A DNA stretch of 64,000 bases from Priestia koreensis (GTDB lineage: Bacteria; Bacillota; Bacilli; Bacillales; Bacillaceae_H). The notes beneath the pieces are model-generated. The model saw nothing but the letters and a program-made list of their open reading frames with translations, did no database searches and was not told the DNA's origin. The stretch spans positions 391,924 through 455,923 of the forward strand of contig NZ_LILC01000002.1 of assembly GCF_001274935.1 (NCBI RefSeq), written 5' to 3'. Positions 17,444-28,807 of the stretch are shown here, in pieces. The position numbers and the translations under genes were made by a program. Position 1 is the stretch's first letter; each line of letters starts with the position of its first letter.

Positions 17444-17472
17444 ACGTGTTACTGATTCGATCAGGCATGAGT
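17444..17472 (+). promoter_or_regulatory. RAT antiterminator site bound by GlcT
   Basis: ACGTGTTACTGAT-TCG-ATCAGGCATGAGT forms the imperfect hairpin typical of ptsG RAT elements. Its 3' part shares GCATGAG with the 5' arm of the terminator, so the two structures exclude each other. Confidence 0.9.
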
Positions 17473-17557
17473 AGAGAGGTTAGTTGAATGTTATCACGGG
17501 ATACTGGAGATAGTATATTTTGATAACGTTTTATTTCCTCTTTGCTCATGCTTTTTT
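17464..17557 (+). terminator. GlcT-controlled leader terminator of ptsG
   Basis: GCATGAG-TAG-AGAGG (17464-17478) pairs with CCTCT-TTG-CTCATGC (17537-17551), followed by TTTTTT. A second hairpin GTTATCA / TGATAAC (17490-17527) sits in the loop. Confidence 0.85.
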
Positions 17558-17564
17558 ATATACT

Positions 17565-17580
17565 TTGTAATCGTTAACAT
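17565..17580. promoter_or_regulatory. Perfect cre match in the ptsG leader
   Basis: TTGTAATCGTTAACAT fits every position of WTGNAANCGNWNNCAW. It lies after the GlcT terminator and 38 bases before the ptsG ATG, a position where CcpA would act as a roadblock. Confidence 0.6.
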
Positions 17581-17582
17581 GA

Positions 17583-19673
<2,091 letters not shown>

Positions 19674-19693
19674 TCAAAGGAGATTGATTAAAA

Positions 19694-19960
19694 ATGGCAG
19701 AAAAAACATTTAAGGTAACAAGCGAATCAGGAATCCACGCACGTCCAGCAACAACTTTGGTACAAGCAGCAAGCAAATTTGATTCTGATGTAAACTTAGA
19801 ATTCAACGGGAAAACAGTTAACTTAAAATCAATCATGGGTGTTATGTCTTTAGGCATCCAACAAGGCGCTACAATCCGTGTAACAGCTGAAGGTTCTGAT
19901 GAAGTTGAAGCAATCGCTGCAATCGAAGAAACAATGAAAAAAGAAGGTTTAGGCGAGTAA
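19694..19960 (+). CDS. ptsH: Phosphocarrier protein HPr
   Basis: 88-residue carrier of the PTS. His15 (SGIHARPAT) takes phosphate from enzyme I and passes it to EIIA domains. Ser46 (LKSIMGVMS) is the site of HPr kinase, making P-Ser-HPr, the partner of CcpA in carbon catabolite repression. Ribosome site AAAGGAGAT. Very likely part of a ptsGHI operon. Confidence 0.98.
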   Translation: MAEKTFKVTSESGIHARPATTLVQAASKFDSDVNLEFNGKTVNLKSIMGVMSLGIQQGATIRVTAEGSDEVEAIAAIEETMKKEGLGE

Positions 19961-19962
19961 TA

Positions 19963-21684
19963 ATGACTAAAAATATCAAAGGCATTGCCGCTTCTAGCGG
20001 CATTGCCATTGCTAAAGCATTTCGCCTAGAAAATCCAGTACTAACCGTTGAAAAAACATCAGTAGCGGATGTTAATCAAGAAGTTTCTCGTTTTGACCAA
20101 GCTGTTTCCAAAGCAAAATCAGAATTAGAAGTAATTCAAGAGCACGCACGAAAAGAACTAGGACAGGACAAAGCAGATATTTTTGCTGCTCATCTTCTAG
20201 TTTTAAGTGACCCTGAACTGATCAATCCAATTAAAGATAAAATCACGTCTGAAAGCGTAAACGCAGAATCTTCATTAGACGAAGTGTCTGGTATGTTCAT
20301 CACAATGTTCGAGTCTATGGACAATGAATATATGAAAGAACGTGCAGCAGATATCCGTGACGTAACGAAACGTGTATTATCTCATTTATTGGGCGTAACG
20401 ATTTCAAACCCTAGTCTTATTTCAGAAGAAGTAGTTGTGATTGCAGAAGATTTAACGCCTTCTGATACAGCACAATTAAATCGTAAATTTGTAAAAGGGT
20501 TTACAACAGATATTGGTGGACGTACGTCTCACTCAGCAATCATGGCTCGTTCAATGGAAATTCCAGCGGTTGTTGGAACGAAAACAGTTATGGCTGACAT
20601 CCAGAACGGTGATCTTGTTATCATTGATGGACTAGATGGAGATGTTATTGTTAACCCAACGGAAGACGTTGTGAAATCATACGAAGATAAAAAAGCTGCG
20701 TATGACGTTCAAAAAGCGGAGTGGGCGAAGCTTGTAAACGAACGTACAGTTTCAGCAGATGACCACCACGTAGAACTTGCTGCTAATATCGGTACACCTG
20801 AAGATGTAAAAGGTGTATTAGAAAACGGCGGAGAAGCAGTTGGCTTATACCGCACAGAATTCTTATACATGGGCCGCGATACGCTTCCAACGGAAGATGA
20901 GCAGTTTGATGCGTATAAGACAGTTCTTGAGCGTATGGAAGGAAAACCGGTTGTTGTTCGTACACTAGATATTGGTGGAGACAAAGAACTTCCGTACTTA
21001 GATCTTCCAAAAGAAATGAACCCATTCCTAGGCTTCCGTGCAATTCGCCTATGCCTAGAAATGCAAGATATGTTCCGTACACAGATTCGTGCGTTATTAC
21101 GTGCTAGCAGCTACGGTAACCTAAAAGTAATGTTCCCGATGATCGCAACAGTCGACGAGTTCCGTCAGGCAAAAGCGATTTTACTAGAAGAAAAAGCAAA
21201 ACTTCAAGAGCAAGGTGTAACAGTATCTGAAAACATTGAAGTAGGGATGATGGTTGAAATTCCATCTTCTGCAGTGATGGCAGATCAGTTTGCAAAAGAA
21301 GTGGACTTCTTCTCAATCGGAACAAATGACTTAATTCAATACACAATGGCTGCGGATCGTATGAATGAGCGCGTATCTTATTTATACCAACCGTACAACC
21401 CAGCAATCCTTCGTTTAGTGCATATGGTTATTCTAGCTGCACATAAAGAAGGCAAATGGGTTGGCATGTGTGGAGAGATGGCTGGAGACGAAATCGCGAT
21501 TCCAATTCTACTTGGTCTTGGACTAGATGAGTTCTCTATGAGCGCATCATCTATTCTAAAAGCACGTTCTCAAATCCGTCATCTATCTAAAGGTGAGATT
21601 GAGCAACACGTCGAAAAAATTCTTGCAATGTCTACAACAACTGAAGTAGTAGACTACGTAAAAGCGACATTCCATATTGGATAA
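19963..21684 (+). CDS. ptsI: PTS enzyme I (phosphoenolpyruvate-protein phosphotransferase)
   Basis: Starts the PTS phosphorelay by moving phosphate from PEP to HPr. 573 residues: HPr-binding and phospho-His domain (about 1-230; active His190 in [13 protein letters not shown]), linker, and PEP-binding TIM barrel (about 260-550; [43 protein letters not shown]). The ATG lies two bases after the ptsH stop, so translation is probably coupled. A strong terminator follows. Confidence 0.98.
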   Translation: MTKNIKGIAASSGIAIAKAFRLENPVLTVEKTSVADVNQEVSRFDQAVSKAKSELEVIQEHARKELGQDKADIFAAHLLVLSDPELINPIKDKITSESVNAESSLDEVSGMFITMFESMDNEYMKERAADIRDVTKRVLSHLLGVTISNPSLISEEVVVIAEDLTPSDTAQLNRKFVKGFTTDIGGRTSHSAIMARSMEIPAVVGTKTVMADIQNGDLVIIDGLDGDVIVNPTEDVVKSYEDKKAAYDVQKAEWAKLVNERTVSADDHHVELAANIGTPEDVKGVLENGGEAVGLYRTEFLYMGRDTLPTEDEQFDAYKTVLERMEGKPVVVRTLDIGGDKELPYLDLPKEMNPFLGFRAIRLCLEMQDMFRTQIRALLRASSYGNLKVMFPMIATVDEFRQAKAILLEEKAKLQEQGVTVSENIEVGMMVEIPSSAVMADQFAKEVDFFSIGTNDLIQYTMAADRMNERVSYLYQPYNPAILRLVHMVILAAHKEGKWVGMCGEMAGDEIAIPILLGLGLDEFSMSASSILKARSQIRHLSKGEIEQHVEKILAMSTTTEVVDYVKATFHIG

Positions 21685-21689
21685 CAAAA

Positions 21690-21719
21690 AAAGACGATCT
21701 TTTGATCGTCTTTTTTTTA
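21690..21719. terminator. Bidirectional terminator, ptsI / cidB-type gene
   Basis: AAAGACGATC / GATCGTCTTT with a TTTT loop, flanked by T8 on the plus and T7 on the minus side. Confidence 0.9.
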
Positions 21720-22403
21720 TAACAAGTTAAATAATAAGGGAATAAAGGTTTGCGATAAAATAATGGTTATAATGGCTGTACTGATCATCGCAAGGCTTGA
21801 GAAGGTACCTTCTAGCTGTCCAAACTCAAAGGCCTTTGCTGTTCCCGTTCCGTGTGCTGCAACGCCCATAAGCAGTCCTTTTGCAATCGAGGAGCGAAGC
21901 GCTAAAAAGCGAATTAAAATCGGTCCAATTGTCGCACCGGCGATACCTGTTAAAATAACGAATAAAACGGTTACGCTCGGGTCGCCGCCAAGCGTTTTCG
22001 AAACATCCATTGCGATAGGGGTCGTAATCGAACGCGGCACAATGCTGTGGACGAGGAAATCTTGGAGATGAAATAAAATGGCAAGTAGAAGCGATGAAAA
22101 GACGGCAATCACCGTGCCCGCAGTCACGCTCAAAATAATTTCCATTCGGTATTTCTTCAACAGATGAAACGACTTATACATAGGGATCGCGAATGCTACC
22201 GTTGCGGGTCCCAGCAATAAGTTGATAATAGAAACGTTATTTTTGTAGGCATCATATGAAATATGGGTTTCTTTCAAAATAAACATAATCACCAAGGGTG
22301 TCAGAATAATGGGTGAAAAAACAATCCATTTGAAGCGCCCGTATAATCGTTTAGCCAACACATAAATAATGATTGTAAGCACAATGGCTAGTAGTGAAAT
22401 CAT
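21717..22403 (-). CDS. LrgB/CidB-family membrane protein
   Basis: 228 residues, seven or so membrane helices. Typical LrgB/CidB motifs: LLGPATVAFAIPMY, SITTPIAMD, GIAGATIGP and GVAAHGTGTAKA. The family works with holin-like LrgA/CidA partners and has been linked to murein hydrolase control, pyruvate or acetoin metabolism and cell death. Its ATG overlaps the stop of the upstream CidA-type gene by four bases (ATGA), so the two are translated together. Confidence 0.92.
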   Translation of the reverse strand: MISLLAIVLTIIIYVLAKRLYGRFKWIVFSPIILTPLVIMFILKETHISYDAYKNNVSIINLLLGPATVAFAIPMYKSFHLLKKYRMEIILSVTAGTVIAVFSSLLLAILFHLQDFLVHSIVPRSITTPIAMDVSKTLGGDPSVTVLFVILTGIAGATIGPILIRFLALRSSIAKGLLMGVAAHGTGTAKAFEFGQLEGTFSSLAMISTAIITIILSQTFIPLLFNLL

Positions 22404-22771
22404 GTTGTACTATCTCCCTTACGTTTGAAAATCAATTCGGCTATCATTCCTGTACTCGCCATGACGAGCGCTGTACTAATTAGGATAATCAAAAGAATTT
22501 GCCAGCCGTAGTTTTTTAATACATCGGTATAATTCATTAAACCAACTGTTGCTGGAATGAAGAAAAGCAATAGCTCAGCAACAAGCAAATTGCCGCCTTT
22601 TTCAATCCATTTCAGCTTGATTACTTTTGTTTGCAGTAAGATCAGCAGGAGAAAGAGACCAACGACGCTCCCCGGAACAGGTAAATGAAGCAAACGAACG
22701 AGTTCTTGTCCAACAAGAAAAACACCTGTTAGTAAAATGATTTGAAAAAATAATGTAAATAACGTTTTCAA
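22400..22771 (-). CDS. CidA/LrgA-family holin-like protein
   Basis: 123 residues with four hydrophobic segments and the family core LPVPGSVVGLFLLLILL, plus FFIPATVGLM. Holin-like proteins of this family form membrane oligomers with LrgB/CidB partners. TTG start four bases after GGCGGTGA. A LysR-type regulator of matching class lies upstream on the same strand, as in ywbIHG of B. subtilis. The 279-base gap between them probably holds the operon promoter. Confidence 0.9.
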   Translation of the reverse strand: MKTLFTLFFQIILLTGVFLVGQELVRLLHLPVPGSVVGLFLLLILLQTKVIKLKWIEKGGNLLVAELLLFFIPATVGLMNYTDVLKNYGWQILLIILISTALVMASTGMIAELIFKRKGDSTT

Positions 22772-22876
22772 CGTGTCACCGCCTTTTCATAAAAATAAAA
22801 TATGTTGTGAAAAGATTATTGTAATGATTGACTAGCAGTTGTCCCCACTGTCTAAGAATCGTGCTTCTATTAAATA

Positions 22877-22899
22877 GAGTCGCCTTATAAAGACGACTC
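22877..22899 (-). terminator. Possible terminator after the cidR-type gene
   Basis: GAGTCG-C-CTT / AAG-A-CGACTC, nine pairs and one mismatch. There is no good T-run, so it may instead be part of the cidAB control region. Confidence 0.35.
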
Positions 22900-23050
22900 A
22901 AAAGTGGGAAAAGAGAAACTTTGGGATTATGCAAATGGGGTTGCATATCAACAAGTAATAACCTGTTACATACATAAGTGTAGCGTAGGCGTTTCTATTG
23001 GTAAAATATATAAATGTTATTCATCCTATTCGCTAAAGTTATGAAAAGGC

Positions 23051-23926
23051 TTAAATAACGGATTTAATATGCTCAATAAAGGCGTTTGTCGCAAATGAGA
23101 CGTAGCGATCCTTTCGAATGATAATCGCAAGGTCCCAAGGAATGGAGTTTTCTAAATCCACTACCTGAATTTGATCACGATCAAGCTTCTGACAAATTGA
23201 CTGTGGAAACAATGCGATCCCCATGCTTGCTGCTACCATTTCGGCAATAAAGTCCCATTGTGTGCTTTGATAAGCGATTGTAGGCTTAAACCCTGCCTGT
23301 ACACATTCCCGATAAATCATTTCATGCATGGAAAAGTCTTCATGAAATAAAATAAACGATTCGTCCTTTAGCTCATGAAAGGCGATTTTTTTATGCTGTG
23401 CGAGGTGGTGATCCTTTGGTAGTGCGACCTGCAATTTTTCTCGCGCAAACGGGATCGTTCGAAATAACTCCTCATTAACAGGTAAGAGGACAACACCAAT
23501 ATCTACTTCTCCTTCTTCTACGATCCTCTCCATTCGTTTGGCACCAAATTCGATCATCCGAATTGAAATATCTGGATACGTTTGTCGAAATGATTTCATA
23601 ATGTGGGGGAAAAACAGTGATCCTATAATAGGAGGAATGCCAATCTTGATTCGTCCTTTTTGAATATGCATAAGATCATAGAGAGAATTCGATAAATCTC
23701 TTAATGAGGATAGAACATTCTCTGCCTGATGATACACGATGTCACCTGCATCGGTTAATTGTATACGTCGAGCCGAGCGATCAATTAAAGTAACGCCTAA
23801 TTCATCTTCTAATACTTTTACCATTTTACTTAAAGATGGCTGTGAAACGTGCAGAACGTCCGCTGCCTTTGTAAAGCTTTTTTGCCGAGCCACTTCTGTG
23901 AAATATTGCAACTGTCGAATATCCAT
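23051..23926 (-). CDS. LysR-family regulator, CidR-like
   Basis: 291 residues: winged helix-turn-helix at 1-60 (FTEVARQKSFTKAADVLHVSQPSLSKMVKVLE) and an effector domain of the periplasmic-binding fold (about 90-290). Placement directly upstream of cidA-cidB-type genes on the same strand indicates it controls them; in relatives CidR responds to acetate or carbohydrate overflow. ATG behind AAAGGAGCG. Confidence 0.85.
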   Translation of the reverse strand: MDIRQLQYFTEVARQKSFTKAADVLHVSQPSLSKMVKVLEDELGVTLIDRSARRIQLTDAGDIVYHQAENVLSSLRDLSNSLYDLMHIQKGRIKIGIPPIIGSLFFPHIMKSFRQTYPDISIRMIEFGAKRMERIVEEGEVDIGVVLLPVNEELFRTIPFAREKLQVALPKDHHLAQHKKIAFHELKDESFILFHEDFSMHEMIYRECVQAGFKPTIAYQSTQWDFIAEMVAASMGIALFPQSICQKLDRDQIQVVDLENSIPWDLAIIIRKDRYVSFATNAFIEHIKSVI

Positions 23927-24116
23927 CGAATCGCTCCTTTCAGTTGAGTTTATTGTATGTTAAAGTAAGTATATCCATTATATTTGTGAACAAGTGAACA
24001 AATCAATATTTCAGATTTGTTCCACTTTTTTAGTTTCTCTTTTGTTGAGAAAGGACTATAATAGATTCATTGGACAGACATTCGTATGTGATTGACAGAA
24101 AAGGTGGTTAGTAAGG

Positions 24117-24890
24117 TTGAGTAAAGTAGATACGCTGCGAGACATTGTTTACATAAACGGAAATTTGCATGAGCAATATTTCATTACACACGGAATTGAA
24201 TTTCGCGAATTTTTTCATTCGATCCCTACTCCGTTAGCAAATGTCCTGCTTCTTAAACATGGTTATGAGGAAAGTGACTATGATTTTGGCGTTCATTTAG
24301 ATTATGTAGAAAATGAACAGCTTCCTCGCTTAGTAGAAGAAGATGTTAGTAAGTACGGTGATTTTTGCTGGGTTGATTTTGATGAATCATCATCTTTTGA
24401 ACTATTGCACGATGAGGACTTGGCTGCATTACTTTACTTAGGGCACTATAAAAAACCACTACGTACAGCATTTAGTCACAAGTTAAATAACCAATTCGTT
24501 TATTTAAGCAGTGAAGACGGATGGTTTAATAAAACGTACTATCGAAATATTTATGATATGAATCACATTGTGAGTCGTGTGATTCCGATGAAACTGTCTG
24601 TGACAAAGCAGTCTCGCTTCACTTTCTTAAAAAAGAAATTGGAGTATCCACCGGTCCCGCTCGTATTAGTAAACACGTTGCTTACGCTTGCGAATGATGG
24701 ACTAGTAGTGGATTTGAAGCAAGTACAGCAGACGCGAAAAGATATTCAAATTCCGATTTTTACGATCGGTAAATATATTGACATGGAAGAAATGCTGCAT
24801 GATCTTGAAGAATCGTCGCATAAAGGAAGCTTTCAAGCTACGCTTGTGTTAAATAAGAAGGACCTAGAATGGGAACTGATTGAAATGTAA
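24117..24890 (+). CDS. Uncharacterised 257-residue protein
   Basis: No signal peptide or membrane segment. Rich in acidic and aromatic residues (YGDFCWVDFDESSSFELLHDEDLAALL around 81-107), with a later basic stretch (RFTFLKKKL). I do not recognise a family. TTG start behind AAGGTGG; a TATAAT is visible at about 24057. It is a single gene between a divergent LysR gene and a terminator, so context gives no function. Confidence 0.75.
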   Translation: MSKVDTLRDIVYINGNLHEQYFITHGIEFREFFHSIPTPLANVLLLKHGYEESDYDFGVHLDYVENEQLPRLVEEDVSKYGDFCWVDFDESSSFELLHDEDLAALLYLGHYKKPLRTAFSHKLNNQFVYLSSEDGWFNKTYYRNIYDMNHIVSRVIPMKLSVTKQSRFTFLKKKLEYPPVPLVLVNTLLTLANDGLVVDLKQVQQTRKDIQIPIFTIGKYIDMEEMLHDLEESSHKGSFQATLVLNKKDLEWELIEM

Positions 24891-24930
24891 AAGGAGGAGC
24901 CGACTGTAAAAAGTGGGCCTCTCCTTTTTA
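24889..24930 (+). terminator. Terminator after the 257-residue gene
   Basis: AAAAGGAG-GAGCC pairs with GGGC-CTCTCCTTTT, ending in a T-run. It also covers the end of the converging GNAT gene. Confidence 0.7.
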
Positions 24931-25590
24931 TGTGGCTAAAAATGGATTTTTCCACTCCATTAACACAGCATGATGAAGCGATTCTTCGTCTTCAATGTAG
25001 TCGGCGACAATTCCTACAGGAGTACGTCCACAGCGCATAAGAAAGGTGATAACGGGATCGGAAATACGCCCCGATTGAATGCCATCTAAGTATTGCTCAG
25101 GAGATAATTCATGGTGATAGCGGTGATAGTGAGGTATTCGTCCGCCGCCTAGGAGACGATCCAGTTTCAACTGCACGACGACTTCATACATAGACGACAT
25201 AAGCAGCTTTCCAATACCTAGCTTACGATATGAGGGTGATACGCAAATGTCGACAATATACAGAGTTTGACCACTATTGGTGTGATTAGTAATAAAACCA
25301 TCCGAGGTAATTTCTGACCAGGTGTGGGGGTAATCATCAGTTTTCACGCGTAGACCTGTAATCGATCCACAAATTGTGCCGTCTATTTCGGCACATAATG
25401 CGCCTTCCGGGAAGCGAGTGACGTGTTCGTGTAACTGTTCCTCTGACCACCATAATTCTGACGGAAAAGGGGGAGGAAAGGCTGCTTGCTGAACACGAAT
25501 GAGAGATGAGAAATCTGAGGGTGTATAATTCCGAATGATAGCCATACGAGGTGTTTTTTGATCAAATACGTAGCATTTTTTCTGATACAT
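24928..25590 (-). CDS. GNAT-family N-acetyltransferase
   Basis: About 220 residues with the acetyl-CoA binding core VDICVSPSYRKLGIGKLLM (motif V-x(6)-R-x-x-G-I-G), preceded by the beta strands of the GNAT fold. The region GGGRIPHYHRYHHELS after the core is unusual and His-rich. The substrate is unknown. ATG 25590 is preferred over GTG 25593 because AGGCAGGT lies six bases before it. B. subtilis ykwB, a GNAT gene, occupies a similar place next to ykwC, so this may be its counterpart. Confidence 0.85.
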   Translation of the reverse strand: MYQKKCYVFDQKTPRMAIIRNYTPSDFSSLIRVQQAAFPPPFPSELWWSEEQLHEHVTRFPEGALCAEIDGTICGSITGLRVKTDDYPHTWSEITSDGFITNHTNSGQTLYIVDICVSPSYRKLGIGKLLMSSMYEVVVQLKLDRLLGGGRIPHYHRYHHELSPEQYLDGIQSGRISDPVITFLMRCGRTPVGIVADYIEDEESLHHAVLMEWKNPFLAT

Positions 25591-25661
25591 CACAGGACCT
25601 GCCTTTCGTGATTTGATAACACTATTATAAAGGATTCTCCCACAGGTGGGTGATTTTTAGC

Positions 25662-25694
25662 CCACAAAAAAAAAGCTCCGTAAAGGAGCTTTTT
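25662..25694 (-). terminator. Terminator of the nitroreductase gene
   Basis: AAAAAGCTCC / GGAGCTTTTT with a TTTAC loop and a T9 tail on the minus strand. Confidence 0.9.
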
Positions 25695-25697
25695 AAA

Positions 25698-26309
25698 TTA
25701 GATCCAAGTTGTTACTTGATCTAACGGCAAACGGTCGCTAGCATGTGCTTCTTTTGCTGCTGTTCCAACAGAAAGTAGCATAACGGGAACAAAACGATCT
25801 TCCACTTTAAATTCTTCAATGAATTTTTGAGCGTTGAAGCCACCCATTGCACATGTGTCAAAGCCTTTTGCTTTTGCAGCATGCATAAGCGTCATAGCCG
25901 CTAGAGAAGCATTGCTGTACGCTGCGTCACGAGCAAATACACCGTTTTGGTATGCGCCGTTAATTTGGCCAGCAAGGATGTCTTTAACTTCGCTTGTCAT
26001 GTGTCCAGCTTCTACAAGTGGATTGTATACGTCGTCTACGTTTTTATTTGCTTCTAAATCACCTAATACAGCGATGACAGCACCAGAATCAACGACTTGA
26101 CGTTGATTATAAGCGATTGGGAGAAGGCGCTCTAAAGCGTTAGAATCTGTAATGACCATGAAGTGCCAGTGTTGTAGGTTCCACGCAGACGGAGACTTCA
26201 CAGTTGCTTCTAGAATTTCTGTTAAATCTTGTTTGCTCGGTTTTTTAGCTGGATCATATTCACGAATAGATGTACGAGAGCTTACGACTTCAAAAAAATC
26301 TTTTGACAT
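25698..26309 (-). CDS. NAD(P)H-dependent nitroreductase (YodC/MhqN-like)
   Basis: 204-residue FMN-dependent flavoprotein: SSRTSIREYDPAKKPS (FMN phosphate contact, residues about 9-24), SPSAWNLQHWHFMVI, and a C-terminal GFDTCAMGGFN. Such enzymes reduce quinones and nitroaromatics with two electrons and help against electrophile stress. ATG 26309 is chosen because GGAGGG sits seven bases before it; a longer frame upstream lacks a ribosome site. A TACT-N7-AGTA box upstream fits quinone-responsive control by YodB, the regulator of yodC. Confidence 0.9.
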   Translation of the reverse strand: MSKDFFEVVSSRTSIREYDPAKKPSKQDLTEILEATVKSPSAWNLQHWHFMVITDSNALERLLPIAYNQRQVVDSGAVIAVLGDLEANKNVDDVYNPLVEAGHMTSEVKDILAGQINGAYQNGVFARDAAYSNASLAAMTLMHAAKAKGFDTCAMGGFNAQKFIEEFKVEDRFVPVMLLSVGTAAKEAHASDRLPLDQVTTWI

Positions 26310-26680
26310 AAAAATTCCCTCCAGATTATATGGTAAAAAAATACATTTGATTACATTTGAATACTTCATTACTTTTTGTAAGTAAGAGATACATGCAAAT
26401 TTTAATAAACGTTCCCAAGGATGTCAAGAAATAATGCTCAGAAGATAACAAACATTTCTTACGCTAGTTCTACCCTAAAACGTTATTGCGAAAAACTGAT
26501 GCGCGAGCTGTCCTTCAAACAAAAAAATGGTGAAGAAGACGCTTCGCTTATTTTGTGTTGCTTCTATTCTTCTATACAGAGGAATGAAGACATTTTAAGG
26601 GATAGTTCTTTTTAAAACGGTGCTCATCAGGTAAGATAAAGAAAAGGATGTTTTTTCATACAGGAAGAGGAGGAAGAGAT
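26310..26680. other. Intergenic region between nitroreductase gene and ykwC
   Basis: 371 bases between divergent genes. It holds the YodB-like box described separately and must hold both promoters. A 64-codon open frame at 26421-26615 has no proper ribosome site and was rejected. Confidence 0.5.
26369..26385. promoter_or_regulatory. YodB-type operator
   Basis: TTACT-TTTTGTA-AGTAA is a perfect TACT-N7-AGTA box with one more matched base on each side, 60 bases upstream of the nitroreductase ATG. In B. subtilis this box is bound by the MarR/DUF24-type repressor YodB before yodC and azoR1. Confidence 0.65.
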
Positions 26681-27550
26681 ATGACAGGCAAACAAACGGT
26701 TGGATTTATCGGCACGGGGGTAATGGGGAAAAGCATGGCGTCTCATTTAATGAAAGCAGGGCACGAGGTACATGTATACACCCGAACAAAAGAAAAGGCA
26801 GTAGAATTAATTGAGAGTGGTGCAGTGTGGTGCGAAACGCCGAAAGAAGTAGCACAAACTAGTGACGTTATTATTACAATGGTTGGCTATCCATCAGATG
26901 TAGAAGAAATATACTTAGGTGAAAATGGATTGCTTGCTCATGCCAAAAAGGGTACATATTTTATTGATATGACAACATCTAAACCATCTCTTGCGGTTCG
27001 AATTCATGAAAAAGCAAATGAACAAGGCATGTTTTCATTAGACGCACCTGTTTCCGGAGGAGACGTAGGCGCAAGAGAAGCAACGCTTACGATTATGGTA
27101 GGAGGAGACGAAAACGCATTCCAGGCTTGCAAACCGATTTTGGAGTTGCTCGGAAGTAACGTCATTTTACAAGGTGATGCAGGGGCAGGTCAGCATACGA
27201 AAATGTGCAATCAAATTGCGATTGCATCTAATATGATGGGTGTAAGTGAAGCGATCGTTTATGCGGAAAAAGCGGGACTAAATCCCGAAGTGGTGTTGCA
27301 GTCTATTTCATCTGGTGCAGCAGGAAGCTGGTCACTTAGTAATTTGGCTCCTCGTATGATCAAAGGAGATTTGGAACCGGGCTTTTATATTAAGCATTTT
27401 ATTAAAGACATGGGAATTGCTTTAGAAGAAGCAGAAGCCATGAACATGGACGTTCCAGGTCTACAGCAGGCTAAAAAACTATACGATTCGCTTGCAGCAC
27501 AAGGCAAGGCAGACAAAGGTACGCAAGCATTGTATGAGTTATATAAATAA
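26681..27550 (+). CDS. ykwC: Beta-hydroxyacid dehydrogenase YkwC
   Basis: 289-residue NAD(P)-dependent oxidoreductase of the 3-hydroxyisobutyrate dehydrogenase family. N-terminal Rossmann fold with GFIGTGVMGKSMA, substrate motif DAPVSGGDVGA, and the catalytic Lys region GAGQHTKMCNQIA, then an all-helical C-terminal domain. The exact substrate is unknown. ATG 26681 follows AGAGGAGGAAGAG; an upstream in-frame ATG at 26648 lacks such a site. Confidence 0.93.
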   Translation: MTGKQTVGFIGTGVMGKSMASHLMKAGHEVHVYTRTKEKAVELIESGAVWCETPKEVAQTSDVIITMVGYPSDVEEIYLGENGLLAHAKKGTYFIDMTTSKPSLAVRIHEKANEQGMFSLDAPVSGGDVGAREATLTIMVGGDENAFQACKPILELLGSNVILQGDAGAGQHTKMCNQIAIASNMMGVSEAIVYAEKAGLNPEVVLQSISSGAAGSWSLSNLAPRMIKGDLEPGFYIKHFIKDMGIALEEAEAMNMDVPGLQQAKKLYDSLAAQGKADKGTQALYELYK

Positions 27551-27552
27551 GC

Positions 27553-27578
27553 AAAGACGAGCGAATGCTCGTCTTTTG
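27553..27578. terminator. Bidirectional terminator, ykwC / patA
   Basis: AAAGACGAGC / GCTCGTCTTT with a GAAT loop between converging genes. Confidence 0.85.
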
Positions 27579-27579
27579 T

Positions 27580-28746
27580 TTATGCCAAAAGATTTTTCGA
27601 TTTTAAAAAGCGTTCTATACGATCTAACGCTTCTTTTAGTAGCTCCATAGAATAAGCGTAAGACAAGCGTACATAGCCCTCGCCGAGCGCTGAAAATGCG
27701 CTACCTGGCACTAGAGCAACACCCGCTTCTTTTACAAGCATAAGCGCAAAATCGAACGAAGAGAGGTTGAATTTACGGATGGATGGGAAAATATAAAATG
27801 CTCCCGTTGGTTTTTCAACCTCAAAGCCCATTTGAACAAGGCGATCATACACATAATTCATACGCTCCATATACGCCTCTTTCATATAAAGAGGATCCTC
27901 TTGGCCGTTCATTAACGCCTCCAATGCGGCTGCTTGAGAAACAGATGACGCACAGCTTACATTGTACTGATGAACTTTTAAGATATGCTGTGATAAATAA
28001 GAGGGCGCAAACAACAGGCCAATACGCCATCCTGTCATTGAATGAGACTTGGATACACCATTGATGACAATCGTCTTCTCTCGCATGGATGGAATCGTGG
28101 CGATGGATGTATGAGTGCCGTTAAAGACAAGCTCGCTATAGATTTCATCTGACAGAACAAAGATATCTCGATCTTCTAAAAGCGCGGCGATCTCGTGAAG
28201 CTCTTTGCTTGAAAGCGTCACGCCCGTCGGATTGGATGGGTATGGTAACACGATACAGCGCGTTTCCTCTGTTAGATAAGGCTCAATTAAGTCAGCCGTC
28301 AGACGAAATCCGTTTTCAGTTGTGTCAACGTGAATAGGAGTCGCACCTGCTAGACGTATAAGCGGTTCATATCCAGGGTATACAGGTCCTGGTAAAATGA
28401 CTTCAGATCCTTCATCAAGAATGGTTCGAAAAGCAATGTCGATTGCCTGGCTTGCTCCAACCGTCACAATAACTTCATTTTCTGGATTGTATGTAAGGTT
28501 GTATTTTTGTTGGATAAATTGAGAAGCTGCCCTTCGCAGTTCAATCGTTCCAGCATTATGTGTATAGGAAGTTAGGTTTTGATCAATTGCCTGCTTTCCC
28601 GCTTCTTTTACATGATCTGGCGTTAAAAAATCAGGCTGTCCGATTGTTAACGACAAGACATCCTCATATTGAGAGACCATATTAAAAAAGGTACGAATGC
28701 CTGAAATTTGTAGTTGTTTTACGCGATTATTTAGCAAGTGTTCCAT
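27580..28746 (-). CDS. patA: PLP-dependent aminotransferase PatA
   Basis: 388-residue class I/II aminotransferase. Cofactor sites: GASQAIDIAF near 101, PYPSNPTGV near 171, DEIYSEL near 204, Lys233 in GVSKSHSMTGWRIG (forms the internal aldimine), and the carboxylate-binding Arg near the C-terminus (YVRLSYA). In B. subtilis PatA transaminates N-acetyl-LL-diaminopimelate precursors in lysine and peptidoglycan synthesis, which would link it with dapH and dapL 19 kb away. ATG 28746 with AAGGA upstream; TTG 28752 is possible. Confidence 0.93.
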   Translation of the reverse strand: MEHLLNNRVKQLQISGIRTFFNMVSQYEDVLSLTIGQPDFLTPDHVKEAGKQAIDQNLTSYTHNAGTIELRRAASQFIQQKYNLTYNPENEVIVTVGASQAIDIAFRTILDEGSEVILPGPVYPGYEPLIRLAGATPIHVDTTENGFRLTADLIEPYLTEETRCIVLPYPSNPTGVTLSSKELHEIAALLEDRDIFVLSDEIYSELVFNGTHTSIATIPSMREKTIVINGVSKSHSMTGWRIGLLFAPSYLSQHILKVHQYNVSCASSVSQAAALEALMNGQEDPLYMKEAYMERMNYVYDRLVQMGFEVEKPTGAFYIFPSIRKFNLSSFDFALMLVKEAGVALVPGSAFSALGEGYVRLSYAYSMELLKEALDRIERFLKSKNLLA

Positions 28747-28807
28747 TAACAATCATCCTTCCGTTGCAATATCCCACTTATTGTACCACAACCATTTACG
28801 TTCAAAA

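Noticed and set aside
26421-26615. 64-codon open frame between the nitroreductase gene and ykwC
   Set aside because: AAGG lies only two bases before the ATG, and composition is random-like (poly-Lys, Cys and Ser runs). It sits in a promoter region.
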